Shown one piece after another: positions 1 to 9,661 of a DNA stretch of 64,000 nucleotides; position 1 is the stretch's first letter, and every line of letters starts with the position of its first letter. A program made the translations under genes and the position numbers. A model generated the notes under the pieces. It was not told where the DNA came from. It did not search any database and saw nothing but the letters and a program-made list of their open reading frames with translations. The stretch spans positions 32,486 through 96,485 of the forward strand of contig NZ_JWHR01000099.1 in assembly GCF_000808015.1 (NCBI RefSeq), read 5' to 3'. The stretch is from Terrisporobacter othiniensis. Its GTDB lineage: Bacteria; Bacillota; Clostridia; Peptostreptococcales; Peptostreptococcaceae.

Positions 1-1
1 T

Positions 2-754
2 ATGTTTGATTTTGATGAAGTATACAATGAATTTATAGTATATGCAGAAAAAATGAGACCATATGTGGATGATACAACTGTAATAGTTTATGATGCAATA
101 AGAGCTGGTAAAAAAGTATTATTTGAAGGTGCTCAAGGTACATTGCTAGATTTAGATCTTGGAACATACCCATTTGTAACTTCTTCTCATCCAATATCAG
201 GTGGATTTGCAGTAGGTGCTGGTGTAGGTCCAAATATGATAAAGGATGTTGTTGGTATAGTAAAGGCTTATACAACAAGAGTTGGAGAAGGTCCTTTTGT
301 AACTGAATTATTTGATGAAACTGGAGATAGAATAAGAACTCAAGGTCATGAATTCGGAACAGTTACAGGAAGAGCTAGAAGATGTGGTTGGTTCGATGCT
401 GTTATAGTAAAATATGCAGCTAGAGTAAATGGATTAACTAGTATTTCATTCATGTTATTAGATGTATTAACAGGATTTGATAAAATCAAAATATGTACTG
501 CTTATAAAATGGGAGATAAAATAATAAATAACTTCCCAGCTTCATTAGAAGATTTAGCAAAATGTGAGCCGGTATATGAAGAATTAGATGGATGGCATGA
601 AGATATAACAAAGGTTGAGAACTTTGATGACCTTCCTGAAAATGCTAAGAAGTATGTAGCTAGAATAGAAGAATTAATAGATGTTAATATAGATTTAGTT
701 TCTGTTGGACCAAACAGAACTCAAACAATAATAAGAAAAAATATATTCGCATAA
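2..754 (+). CDS. purA: Adenylosuccinate synthetase, C-terminal part (cut by window start)
   Basis: Last 250 residues of adenylosuccinate synthetase, which joins IMP and aspartate with GTP hydrolysis in AMP synthesis. The family is about 430 residues, so roughly 180 N-terminal residues lie outside the window; the first Met seen is internal. Recognisable family segments are FEGAQGTLLDLDLGTYPFVT near residue 40, the RVGEGPF loop, GRARRCGWFD, and the C-terminal VSVGPNRTQTI. The frame is clean and ends 16 bases before a strong bidirectional terminator shared with the convergent helicase-loader operon. Confidence 0.97.
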   Translation: MFDFDEVYNEFIVYAEKMRPYVDDTTVIVYDAIRAGKKVLFEGAQGTLLDLDLGTYPFVTSSHPISGGFAVGAGVGPNMIKDVVGIVKAYTTRVGEGPFVTELFDETGDRIRTQGHEFGTVTGRARRCGWFDAVIVKYAARVNGLTSISFMLLDVLTGFDKIKICTAYKMGDKIINNFPASLEDLAKCEPVYEELDGWHEDITKVENFDDLPENAKKYVARIEELIDVNIDLVSVGPNRTQTIIRKNIFA

Positions 755-770
755 TGTTTCACATAGAACA

Positions 771-804
771 AAAAGGAGAAAACTGTCAAAAGTTTTCTCC
801 TTTT
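771..804. terminator. Bidirectional intrinsic terminator, purA / helicase-loader operon
   Basis: A perfect 14-bp stem (771-784 with 791-804) around a 6-base loop, with A-rich and T-rich flanks on both sides. It serves purA on the plus strand and the convergent operon on the minus strand, whose last gene stops inside the stem. Confidence 0.9.
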
Positions 805-1807
805 ATTTATTTACATTAGATACTTTATTTTGCCATCTTAAATCAGCACCAACAAATTTAATCATTTTAAACTTATCAAAAATACGTGAAAAAATTCTTT
901 GGGAATAAAGTTCACCAAGTTGTGCGGGATTAAGATTAGTAGAAATAATAGTTTTCTTACCATTTAATAAACGAGTATTTAGAATTATGAATAATTCACT
1001 AATAGTAAATGAGTTAGTAAGCTCTGTACCTAAATCATCAATTATTAAAAGATCACATTCAAATAAGTTTTCATAATCTTCTCTTGATAAATGATGATCA
1101 GAATTTCTAAACTTATACTCTTCTATGATTTCAAACATTTTAAAAGCTGTCTGATATATTACTAAGTATCCTTTATCAAGGAGTTCTTTGGCAATATAGC
1201 TAGACATAAATGTTTTTCCTAATCCTGTATCACCATAAAATAATAAGTTTTTGTCATTATCCTTATCAAAATCATAAATAAATTCATCACAATCAGATAA
1301 AATAAGTTGCATGTTTTGTCTAGGAGAAACTCCGGTACTTGGATCAACCTCTTCTGAAAAAATGCTATCATCATATGTGCACTGATTTTGTTTTTCTAAC
1401 ATTCTAGATAAATTAGACATTTTATATGATTCATTAATAAGAGCTTGTTTTAGACAATTGCATTTTTTCCCATTAGGAAGAAAACCTCTATCTTTGCATA
1501 AGTTACATTCATACTGAATATCAAGGTATCCCTTTGGAACATTCCAGCTGTCTAATAAAGCTTGTTTTTCATTTGTCAAAATTTGAATCCTCTCTTTAGC
1601 TTTCAAAGTAAGAGTTTCTCTATTTGATGGATTTTTAAGAACTAATTTCATCATTTCTAATCCAACTTTACTAATTTCATCCTCTATTTCTCTTACCTTA
1701 GGAATTTGCTTATAAACATCATTTTTTCTTTGTTCTAACAGTTTATCTGCTTTATCTCTTTTTCTTTCATAACCAATAAGTATATCTCTTAATTTTGACT
1801 CCTGCAT
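803..1807 (-). CDS. DnaC/DnaI/IstB-like helicase-loader ATPase
   Basis: A 334-residue AAA+ ATPase of the DnaC/DnaI/IstB group, which in Firmicutes loads the replicative helicase. Residues 1-90 are charged and helical (coiled-coil-like). A cysteine cluster, C101-x2-C104 and C116-x-C118, resembles the zinc-binding region of DnaI. Walker A is GDTGLGKT (192-199) and Walker B LLIIDD (253-258), with sensor residues after it. It lies 15 bases downstream of the DnaD-domain gene on the same strand, so the two form one operon. This pairing next to purA is familiar in Peptostreptococcaceae. The family assignment is firm. Whether this is the main loader in the cell cannot be decided here. Confidence 0.9.
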   Translation of the reverse strand: MQESKLRDILIGYERKRDKADKLLEQRKNDVYKQIPKVREIEDEISKVGLEMMKLVLKNPSNRETLTLKAKERIQILTNEKQALLDSWNVPKGYLDIQYECNLCKDRGFLPNGKKCNCLKQALINESYKMSNLSRMLEKQNQCTYDDSIFSEEVDPSTGVSPRQNMQLILSDCDEFIYDFDKDNDKNLLFYGDTGLGKTFMSSYIAKELLDKGYLVIYQTAFKMFEIIEEYKFRNSDHHLSREDYENLFECDLLIIDDLGTELTNSFTISELFIILNTRLLNGKKTIISTNLNPAQLGELYSQRIFSRIFDKFKMIKFVGADLRWQNKVSNVNK

Positions 1808-1822
1808 TTAATCACCTACCTA

Positions 1823-2881
1823 CTAAAATTTACCCTTTTGACTTTCCTTTAGAAGTTTTTCTAATTCATCAGGGCTGTAGTTTCTAAATGTTTCATTGAT
1901 ATTATGGAATCTTGTTTTAACTTTAGGAGCAGAATTATTATTTGAAGGAGTATTTTTTTTCTGTTGTTTTTTTTGATTAAATTCTTCCTCTAATCTCTCT
2001 ATGTCATCTAAAGTTTTAACATTATTCTTTTTATATCTTTCGATTATACCATTTATATAAGATATAGAAGGGTTAGATGTATTTTTAGATTTACTACAAG
2101 CCTCTAGTATAATTTCTATATCCATATTGTACTTATCAATCCATATATCCATAATTCTTTTTTCTTCTGCACCAGGGTTTCTATTAAATCCAAGAGATTT
2201 AAAAATAAGTTTATGAATATCATAACGTTTCTTATCCTCGATTATACTATTTTCTATATCTTCAACAGTATAAAGACCTAAATCATACCAATTTCGAAGT
2301 ATTCCTTCAATATAATTTAAATTTTTTGGAGTACCGTTATTTCTTTGTTTTGAAATCTCATAAGCATAAATAATAACATCAGGATTAACATTGAATTTTT
2401 CCCTAATATCTAATATTCTTAATTTTTCAGATGGATCAAGAAATCTTCCTATTATACGGTTTATACTATTAAACATTTTAGTTATGCTTGGATTTTCTCC
2501 AGCAGAAACTATTCTATCACTATTAGATTTAATAGAAGGTGTATTAATTTGCAGATTTTCAACATATAATCTTTTTAGATCTAAAAACTCAATAGAATAA
2601 TCAAAGTCATCTGGACTGTCGTTCTTATGCATTTTTACTATGTTTTGCTTTTCCCAGAACTTCCATGCATTTATAACATCTGATAAAGGAACTTCTAAAA
2701 TTCTAGAAATGGACCTGTTATCAAATTTAGGATCTGGTATGGAAGAACACACTTGTCTATATGCTAAAAGATATACCTTTGTGTATAATCCATCGCCCAT
2801 AGGCATATATATATCTATGAAGATGTTTGGGATGGTTGTCTCACCAAAATCTATATCATTTTCTTCTTTATAAAAAAACAT
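1823..2881 (-). CDS. DnaD-domain replication initiation protein
   Basis: A 352-residue protein with an N-terminal winged-helix-like region (about 30-85) and two tandem DnaD_2-type repeats (about 135-210 and 225-300). Each repeat ends in the family pattern of a tyrosine, an isoleucine/glycine pair and a final aromatic or basic helix (NLNYIEGILRNW and SISYINGIIERY). The linker after the second repeat is Gln/Lys/Asn-rich. DnaD-like proteins remodel DNA at the origin before helicase loading, which fits the helicase-loader gene directly downstream. A GAGGTGAT ribosome binding site precedes the ATG. Confidence 0.88.
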   Translation of the reverse strand: MFFYKEENDIDFGETTIPNIFIDIYMPMGDGLYTKVYLLAYRQVCSSIPDPKFDNRSISRILEVPLSDVINAWKFWEKQNIVKMHKNDSPDDFDYSIEFLDLKRLYVENLQINTPSIKSNSDRIVSAGENPSITKMFNSINRIIGRFLDPSEKLRILDIREKFNVNPDVIIYAYEISKQRNNGTPKNLNYIEGILRNWYDLGLYTVEDIENSIIEDKKRYDIHKLIFKSLGFNRNPGAEEKRIMDIWIDKYNMDIEIILEACSKSKNTSNPSISYINGIIERYKKNNVKTLDDIERLEEEFNQKKQQKKNTPSNNNSAPKVKTRFHNINETFRNYSPDELEKLLKESQKGKF

Positions 2882-2974
2882 ATAATCACCTCAGCTTCAA
2901 TTATAACATAAAAGCTATTACAAATTTATATTGGAAGTTTTAAAAAAAAATATTCATTAAAAAGGAGGTATAAA

Positions 2975-4444
2975 TTGGTTATTAAATTTGATAAAAAGAG
3001 AAGAAGGTTATTTTTTATAATACTAGCCCTTTTAATCATTATAGTGGGAAGTATACGTACATTTATACTTACTAACCAAAGAGAAACTTTTACTCTTCAA
3101 GATGAAAAAAATAAAAATGAATACACTATAGATGTAATATATGATGATGAAACTAATCGTATTTTATGCAACGAAAGTTTAGTTTATCAAAATAATACGA
3201 AAACCACATTAGATAAAATTTATTTACATATTTACCCCAATGCATTTTGTGAAAAAGAATCAGTGCCTTTTGAAAATTCAGAGATGAACAGAGCCTATCC
3301 AAATGGATTTAATGAAGGATATATTGATCTTAAAAATGTGTTGAGCAATAATGATAAATTAAAGTATGAAATAACAGGAGATAAAAATGATATTTTAGAA
3401 ATCAAATTGGACAAATTGTTAAAAGCAGGTGAACAAGTAAAAATAGATTTAAAATATAATGTAAAGCTACCTAATTGTCTTGGAAGATTTGGTTATGGTG
3501 ATAATACAGTAAATGTAACAAATTGGTTTCCTATAGCATGTGTTTATGATGACAAAGGATGGAATCTAAAAAGTTATGAAACAGTAGGAGATCCATTTTA
3601 TAGTGACACGAGTAATTTTAAAGTAAAAATACTAGCACCAGTAAAATATAAGCTAGCAACTACAGGAGAAATAACAGAAAAGAAAACAGATAATGAAAAA
3701 ATATTATATACCATAGATGGTAAGATGGTTAGAGATTTTGCTTTTATTTTAAGTGATAAATTTGTAGTAAATAAGAGTAACTATAAGGATATTGTTATAA
3801 ATACATATAATTTAAATGATGATATGAGCCAAGAATCTATGGATGTGGCTAAGTCATCCATAGAGATTTTCAGTAACTTATTTGGTGATTATCCATATGA
3901 TACATATTCAGTAGTAGCAAGTGACTTTTTTATTGGTGGAATGGAATATCCTATGTTATCTATGATAGATGAAAATCTATATAATAAAGAAAACAAGTTT
4001 TTAATGGAATACGTAATAGCTCATGAAACAGCCCATCAATGGTGGTATAGTGTTATAGGAAATGATGAAGTAAATGAACCTTGGTTAGATGAAGCATTGA
4101 CAGAGTACTCTACTATTCTTTACTTTGAAGAAAAGTACGGAAAAGAAACTGGAGACAAGTTAATGAAGACTATGGAGGTTCAATCAAGAAACTATAAACC
4201 AAGTGATATATTTAAGGCAACAACAGAGTATAGGGATTCCTCAGAGTATAGCTTAAGTGTTTATACTAAGGGGGCAGTAGCTTTTAATGAAATAAGAAAA
4301 GAAGTTGGAGATGAAGTATTTTTTAATACTTTAAAAGAATACTATAGTACATATAAATTTAAAAATGTTAATGGATCTCAATTTGTTGATCTTTGGAAGA
4401 GTAAAGGTGTGGATATTGAAAAAATTATAAAAAAATGTAAATAA
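2975..4444 (+). CDS. Membrane-anchored M1 family metallopeptidase
   Basis: A 489-residue zinc aminopeptidase-like protein. After a basic start, residues 10-30 form one membrane segment, so the catalytic domain is predicted outside the cell. The zinc site is HETAH (350-354) followed 18 residues later by Glu373 in WLDEALTEY, the M1 signature. The exopeptidase loop appears as GGMEYP instead of GAMEN, a change common in clostridial M1 homologues. The start is TTG at 2975, preceded by AAAGGAGG. It is divergent from the DnaD-domain operon and followed by its own terminator, so it is probably monocistronic. Confidence 0.9.
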   Translation: MVIKFDKKRRRLFFIILALLIIIVGSIRTFILTNQRETFTLQDEKNKNEYTIDVIYDDETNRILCNESLVYQNNTKTTLDKIYLHIYPNAFCEKESVPFENSEMNRAYPNGFNEGYIDLKNVLSNNDKLKYEITGDKNDILEIKLDKLLKAGEQVKIDLKYNVKLPNCLGRFGYGDNTVNVTNWFPIACVYDDKGWNLKSYETVGDPFYSDTSNFKVKILAPVKYKLATTGEITEKKTDNEKILYTIDGKMVRDFAFILSDKFVVNKSNYKDIVINTYNLNDDMSQESMDVAKSSIEIFSNLFGDYPYDTYSVVASDFFIGGMEYPMLSMIDENLYNKENKFLMEYVIAHETAHQWWYSVIGNDEVNEPWLDEALTEYSTILYFEEKYGKETGDKLMKTMEVQSRNYKPSDIFKATTEYRDSSEYSLSVYTKGAVAFNEIRKEVGDEVFFNTLKEYYSTYKFKNVNGSQFVDLWKSKGVDIEKIIKKCK

Positions 4445-4453
4445 AATTTTTGC

Positions 4454-4490
4454 CAGAGCATTGAAAAATAATTTAATGCTCTGTTTTTTT
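4454..4490 (+). terminator. Intrinsic terminator after M1 peptidase
   Basis: A 9-bp stem (4454-4462 with 4475-4483) followed by seven T residues. Confidence 0.85.
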
Positions 4491-4532
4491 GGTATAATAT
4501 AAGTTATGAGAAAAAGAGAAAAGAGGTGCACC

Positions 4533-5324
4533 ATGTTGAAGTATTGTTCTATAGGAAGCGGAAGTAGCGGGAATTGTCACTTTGTTAGTTACAAAGATAC
4601 TAATATATTAATAGATGCAGGCCTTAGTGGTAAAAGAATAATGACAGGTTTAGATGAGATAAATGCTGATATAGAAAAGATAAAGGGCATATTTATAACA
4701 CACGAACATTCTGACCATATAAAGGGTGCAGGAATATTATCTAGAAAATTGGACATACCTATTTTTGCAAATGTAAAAACATGGTGTGCTATGAAAGATA
4801 AATTAGGAAATGTAAAAGAAGGTAATATGAAAGTTTTTGAAAATGATAAAACTTATAGTATAGGAGATTTGGGAATTAAGCCATTCTCAATCCCGCATGA
4901 CTCAAGTGATGCTGTAGGGTATAATTTATTTTCAGAGCAAGAAAAAATGTCAATTGCTACGGATATAGGATGTATAACTGATAATATTAGACAAAACTTA
5001 TATAATTCAAAACTTGTAGTACTGGAGTCTAATTATGACCCAAATATGTTGATGATGGGAAGTTATACCTATAGTTTAAAAAGAAGGGTAATGTCTGATT
5101 GTGGACATTTATCAAACGAAGAAGCAGCCAAATTCTGTGTAGAGTTAATTAATAATAATACAGAATCAATATTATTAGCTCATTTAAGTAAGGAAAATAA
5201 TTTTCCAGACTTAGCTTTTGCAACATCTAAGAATGTACTGGCAAATAATGATATGATAATAGGAAAAGATTTAGATTTAGAAGTTTTATCAAGAGATACA
5301 GTTTCAAAAGTCTTTGAACTGTAA
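4533..5324 (+). CDS. yycJ: YycJ/WalJ family metallo-beta-lactamase-fold hydrolase
   Basis: A 263-residue MBL-fold protein with the metal-binding motif HEHSDH (57-62) and the N-terminal SIGSGSSGNC typical of the YycJ/WalJ group, a predicted nuclease whose role in Firmicutes is tied to replication and cell-wall coordination. The open frame begins at 4506, but the ATG at 4533 follows AAGAGGTG at proper spacing and gives the canonical N-terminus. The walRK genes, its usual neighbours in Bacillus, are absent here; rlmH follows instead, an order seen in related clostridia. Confidence 0.9.
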   Translation: MLKYCSIGSGSSGNCHFVSYKDTNILIDAGLSGKRIMTGLDEINADIEKIKGIFITHEHSDHIKGAGILSRKLDIPIFANVKTWCAMKDKLGNVKEGNMKVFENDKTYSIGDLGIKPFSIPHDSSDAVGYNLFSEQEKMSIATDIGCITDNIRQNLYNSKLVVLESNYDPNMLMMGSYTYSLKRRVMSDCGHLSNEEAAKFCVELINNNTESILLAHLSKENNFPDLAFATSKNVLANNDMIIGKDLDLEVLSRDTVSKVFEL

Positions 5325-5432
5325 AATTTGCTTAGCTAATATTATCTTTGAGCGACGTGTTGGCAAATTATTTTGCTATTGATTCAGATACATCTGTTGT
5401 TTAAAAGATAAAGTTAATAAGAGGAGAAAAAT

Positions 5433-5912
5433 ATGCGTATTAGTGTAGTTTGTGTAGGAAAAATAAAAGAGAAATATTTAAAATTAGGAATAGATGAATT
5501 TTCAAAAAGATTATCAAAATATTGCAAGTTAGAGGTAATAGAATTGGATGATGAGAAAGCTCCTGAAAATCTAAGTGATAAAGAAATGATGATGATTAAG
5601 GAGAAGGAAGGAAAGAAGATTCTAAGTAAAATAAAGGACAACTCCCATGTGATAGCACTTGCTATAGATGGAAAGAATTTGTCATCTGAAGAGTTGGCAG
5701 ATACAATAGACAATCTAGGCGTTAGAGGGACTAGTCATATAGTATTTGTTATTGGTGGTTCTTTAGGGCTTTCTGACGATGTGATGAGAAGAGCTAATTA
5801 TAAGTTATCTTTCTCTAAGATGACTTTCCCTCACCAGTTAATGAGGTTGATATTGTTGGAGCAAGTTTATAGAGCTTATAGAATAAATAATGGAGAACCG
5901 TATCATAAGTAA
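5433..5912 (+). CDS. rlmH: 23S rRNA pseudouridine-1915 N3-methyltransferase
   Basis: A 159-residue SPOUT methyltransferase that methylates pseudouridine 1915 of 23S rRNA. The length equals the family norm. The SAM-binding knot is visible as [13 protein letters not shown] (about 108-120) and the C-terminal [13 protein letters not shown] is the family ending. AGAGGAG precedes the ATG. The stop codon lies inside the loop of the following terminator, so the mRNA ends directly after the gene. Confidence 0.97.
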   Translation: MRISVVCVGKIKEKYLKLGIDEFSKRLSKYCKLEVIELDDEKAPENLSDKEMMMIKEKEGKKILSKIKDNSHVIALAIDGKNLSSEELADTIDNLGVRGTSHIVFVIGGSLGLSDDVMRRANYKLSFSKMTFPHQLMRLILLEQVYRAYRINNGEPYHK

Positions 5913-5926
5913 GTGATACGGTTTTT
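5896..5926 (+). terminator. Terminator overlapping the rlmH stop codon
   Basis: A 10-bp stem (5896-5905 with 5914-5923) with core CCGTATCA, then T residues. The same stem core recurs at 13809 and 20879. Confidence 0.85.
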
Positions 5927-6127
5927 AATTTTATGGAAATGTATATCGTGTTAATCAAAAAAGAAAACTATATGGTACATTATTTTTAACATAAAATTAA
6001 TATACTGTATCTATGCAATAAATGTGAAATAATGTAAAATTATTTATAAAATGAATTAGTAATGTACATTAGATGTAAATTAAACATATTCAAAATAATA
6101 AAAATTAATATATAAAGGAGGAATTCT

Positions 6128-7555
6128 ATGACAGAACTAATGATAATTAGTGGTTTAGTATTAATTATTTGTATAACTTCGACTAAGGTTTTATATAAAT
6201 TTGGAGTGCCGATGCTTCTTATATTTATTGTACTGGGGATGTTATTTGGATCAGATGGATTAGTTGGAATTTATTTTGATAACTATGAATTAGCAAGTAA
6301 GTTATCTTCCCTAGGCTTAGTATTTATTATGTTTTATGGAGGTTTCGGAACAAACTGGAATATGGCTAAACCTATAGCAATTCCATCAATATTGATGTCT
6401 TCATTAGGAGTTGCAATTACGGCAGGTCTTACAGGTTTATTCTGCCATTTAGTAATAAAGACTACATTATTAGAAGGATTGTTAATAGGAGCAATAGTTG
6501 CCTCTACAGATGCTGCATCAGTATTTGCTGTTCTAAGAGCTCAAAAATTAAATTTAAAAGGATCATTAGCATCACTTTTAGAAGTAGAAAGTGGAAGTAA
6601 TGATCCGATTGCTTATATGATGACCCTTATAGTATTGACTATGATGAAGAGTTCTGGCGAATTAAGCTTGAGCACAGTAGTACCTATGATACTTATGCAA
6701 ATTATATTTGGCTTAATAGTGGGCTTTTTATTTGCAAAGGGTACAGTTTATATACTTAGATATTCAAACTTTGAAGTAGATGTATTTTATACAATTTTTG
6801 TGACGGCAGTTGCAATACTTTCATATTCATTTAGTGAGTTTTTTGGAGGAAATGGATATTTAAGTGTGTATATTGCAGGAATAATAATAGGAAATAGTAA
6901 GATACCTAAAAAGAAAAGTATGTTTCATTTCTTTGATGGTATTTCATGGATTATGCAAATTGCATTATTTTTTATGCTAGGCCTTCTATCTTTCCCATCA
7001 AGACTACCTTATATTACAGCAACTTCAGTATCGATATCTGTATTTATGATATTAATTGCAAGACCGCTAGCTACATTTATAATTCTTAGCCCATTTAAAT
7101 TTACAATTAAGGAAAAACTATTTATATCATGGGTTGGACTTAGAGGAGCGGCATCTGTTGTTTTTGCAATATTTGCAGTTACATATGGAGTCAATATAGA
7201 AAATGATATATTCCATATAATATTCTTTATAGCTTTATTTTCTGTTGCGATACAGGGAACACTTATACCTAAGGTTGCTAGCTTACTAGATTTAGTCGAT
7301 ACAGAATATGAAGGTTCAGTTCTGAGAACATTTACAGATTATACAGGAGAAATAAATACTGATTTGTTAGAGGTCAACATATCAAATGATAGCAAATGGA
7401 TAAATAAAATGATTATGGATGCAAATATACCAGAAGAAATACTTATTGTTATGATAAAACGAGATAATAAGATATTAGTTCCTAAAGGATCTACTGTAAT
7501 AAAAGGTGGAGATACCCTAGTTCTAAGTGGTAATAATATAAAAAGTTTAATATAA
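6128..7555 (+). CDS. CPA1-type potassium(sodium)/proton antiporter with TrkA-C domain
   Basis: A 475-residue monovalent cation/proton antiporter of the NhaP2/CvrA type. About 12 membrane segments fill residues 1-395. The ion-path motifs are ASTDAASVFAVL (about 127-138) and ESGSNDPIAYM (about 152-162). Residues 395-475 form a soluble RCK/TrkA-C domain, the usual ligand-sensing gate of such carriers. It is a single gene with AAAGGAGG before the ATG and about 215 bases of AT-rich upstream DNA with no riboswitch I recognise. The transported ion cannot be settled from sequence. Confidence 0.88.
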   Translation: MTELMIISGLVLIICITSTKVLYKFGVPMLLIFIVLGMLFGSDGLVGIYFDNYELASKLSSLGLVFIMFYGGFGTNWNMAKPIAIPSILMSSLGVAITAGLTGLFCHLVIKTTLLEGLLIGAIVASTDAASVFAVLRAQKLNLKGSLASLLEVESGSNDPIAYMMTLIVLTMMKSSGELSLSTVVPMILMQIIFGLIVGFLFAKGTVYILRYSNFEVDVFYTIFVTAVAILSYSFSEFFGGNGYLSVYIAGIIIGNSKIPKKKSMFHFFDGISWIMQIALFFMLGLLSFPSRLPYITATSVSISVFMILIARPLATFIILSPFKFTIKEKLFISWVGLRGAASVVFAIFAVTYGVNIENDIFHIIFFIALFSVAIQGTLIPKVASLLDLVDTEYEGSVLRTFTDYTGEINTDLLEVNISNDSKWINKMIMDANIPEEILIVMIKRDNKILVPKGSTVIKGGDTLVLSGNNIKSLI

Positions 7556-7895
7556 ATTAGTTTATGAGACTAAGTTTAAGTATTATTATGGGTTGCTAAA
7601 TAAACAAGGCAACTCATTTTTGTGTTTTTAGGAATAAATTGTGTAAGCATAAAAATAGTTTCATAATCTAAGTAAACTAAAATATAAAAACTACAACAAT
7701 GGCAATAGCTTTAGGGAGTAATAGATATTATAATATAATTTATATCACATTAACTTATATAACATATAATCGATGGATAATATAAATAATATTAAAATAA
7801 AGATTATAATTAAAGTATTAAAATAAATATTCTTATATAGGATAAGGATATTAAAAAACTTATATACACCTTAATAAAAACAAATGGAGAAAATT
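7556..7895. other. AT-rich intergenic stretch
   Basis: Apart from the weak terminator at its start, I see no open frame, conserved RNA or repeat in this stretch. It is very A/T-rich and presumably carries the promoter of the decayed GDPD gene. Confidence 0.6.
7589..7620 (+). terminator. Weak terminator after antiporter gene
   Basis: An 8-bp stem with one G-T pair (7589-7596 with 7609-7616) followed by T residues. Confidence 0.55.
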
Positions 7896-9571
7896 ATGAA
7901 TAATAAAATTTCAAATAAATTTATTACAATGATTAAGTACAATTTTAGCACATTAATTTTATTTGAACTAATTCACAAATTAATAGCTTTACTTATGATT
8001 CCAACCTTTAAATATATAGTTGATATATCAATGTTTAGTTCAAATATAAAGTATGTAAATGTAGATAATATTATAAATTTATTAACTAATCCAATATCAC
8101 TAATCTTAGTAATATTAATAGTGATAGTACTAGCTTTTTATATGATATTTGAATTTATTTCTTTGATTATATGTTTAAATGAGTCTGTTCAGTATAAAAA
8201 GATTGGATTATTTGAACTTGTTAAAATATCAATAAATAGATGTATAGAGATATTTAAATTTAAAAACATATTATTAGTATTATTCGTACTGTTAATAATT
8301 CCATTAACTAATTTAACTTTAACATCTACTTTTATAGGAAAGTTGAAGTTACCAGATTACATACAAGATTACATAAGTTCTAATCATGTACTGAATATAA
8401 TCTATCTTTTCGTTATGTTGATTTTATATATATTGGTTATCAGATGGATTTTCAGTATTCATGAGATTACTTTATCAACAAATACATTTAAAGAGGCTAG
8501 AAAAAATAGTGTAAGAATTACAAGAGGTAAATATATTAAGCTAATTGTTGTTTCTGTTGGGTTATTTATATTAACCTCAATTATAGGATATATAATTTAT
8601 AAAGCTTCAATTATATTGATAGGGTTATGGACAAAATATTATATTCCAAGGTATTATGATTCAGATACTGATTTAAAAAGCATATTTATAAATAGGTGTT
8701 TCATAATTAATGAATACGCAGTAGTTGTTTCTATGATATTTAACGCTATAATTAATATGGGTATTATTTCATCACTTTATTATGAATATAAAGGCATTGA
8801 TATTCATAAATTTAATCCTAAAAAAATAAAAAGCCAATATTAAAATCTATTTCTAAATTAATAGTAATATTATTTTTATTCCAACTTGAATCCATGGGAT
8901 TTTCATACTTAACCCAAAATGATGCATTTAATACATCATTTTTTTACAATACAACAGCTACAGGTCATAGAATTTCAGCTGCAAGAGCTCCAGAAAATAC
9001 ACTAGCAGCACTACAAGAAGCTATTAATGGTGATGCAAAATATATAGAAATAGATGTGCAAGAGACAAAGGATGGAGAGTTAATTATAATTCATGATTCG
9101 AATTTTAAGAGAACTACAGGTGTATATAAAAATACCTGGGAAGTTAATTATGATGAAGTTAAAACATACGATGGCAGTTACTTTAGTTCAGACTTTTCTG
9201 GAGAGAAAATACCAACCCTTCAGGAAGTAATAGACAGCGCTAAAGGTAAAGTGGAATTAGTTATAGAGATAAAACTTAATGGTCATGAAAAAAGTGATGT
9301 AACGAAAAGAGTTTTAGACTTAATTAAAGCCAATAAAATTGAACATCAGAGTATTATAGCTTCCATGGATAAAGATGTATTAAAAAGGGTTAAGGAATTA
9401 GATTCAAGCATTGAAACATGTTATTTAACTGCAGTAGCATATGGTAACCTTTATAATTGGGACTATGTTGATAGTATAATTACAGATAACCCATATTTAG
9501 TTTCGGATTCTATTTTTTGGAAGAAAAATGGATATATTAATAAAGTAGCTAATGCCTTATTTAATAAATAA
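7896..9571 (+). pseudogene. Membrane-bound glycerophosphodiester phosphodiesterase, frameshifted
   Basis: Two open frames together resemble one membrane GDPD of about 590 residues. Codons from 7896 encode about eight hydrophobic segments (GDPD membrane domain) and stop at 8843. From 8822 a second frame continues through a hydrophobic segment into the catalytic domain and ends at 9571. A single-base shift in the run of seven A at 8820-8826 would join them. The catalytic half keeps APENT, EIDVQETKDG and the HD pair, but the usual HRG reads HRI. About 40 residues expected between NLYNWDYVD and SIITDNPYL are missing. Loss of function is likely; programmed slippage at the A-run is a less likely alternative. 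Confidence 0.75.
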
Positions 9572-9611
9572 TAATGAAATTTAGATAAGTAATATTTAAT
9601 TTTTATATAGT

Positions 9612-9654
9612 AAGGAGTTGCATGACTAAATTTTAATTAGACATGCAACTCCTT
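9612..9654. terminator. Bidirectional terminator, GDPD remnant / permease remnant
   Basis: A perfect 13-bp stem (9612-9624 with 9642-9654) between convergent units, with A/T-rich flanks on both sides. Confidence 0.8.
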
Positions 9655-9661
9655 TATTAAT

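Noticed and set aside
4491..4505. A TATAAT box just after the M1 terminator as promoter of yycJ
   Set aside because: No acceptable -35 element at 16-18 bases; A/T-rich DNA gives such boxes by chance.
7620..7895. A riboswitch or small RNA in the gap before the GDPD remnant
   Set aside because: No G/C-containing stems of useful length and no known motif.
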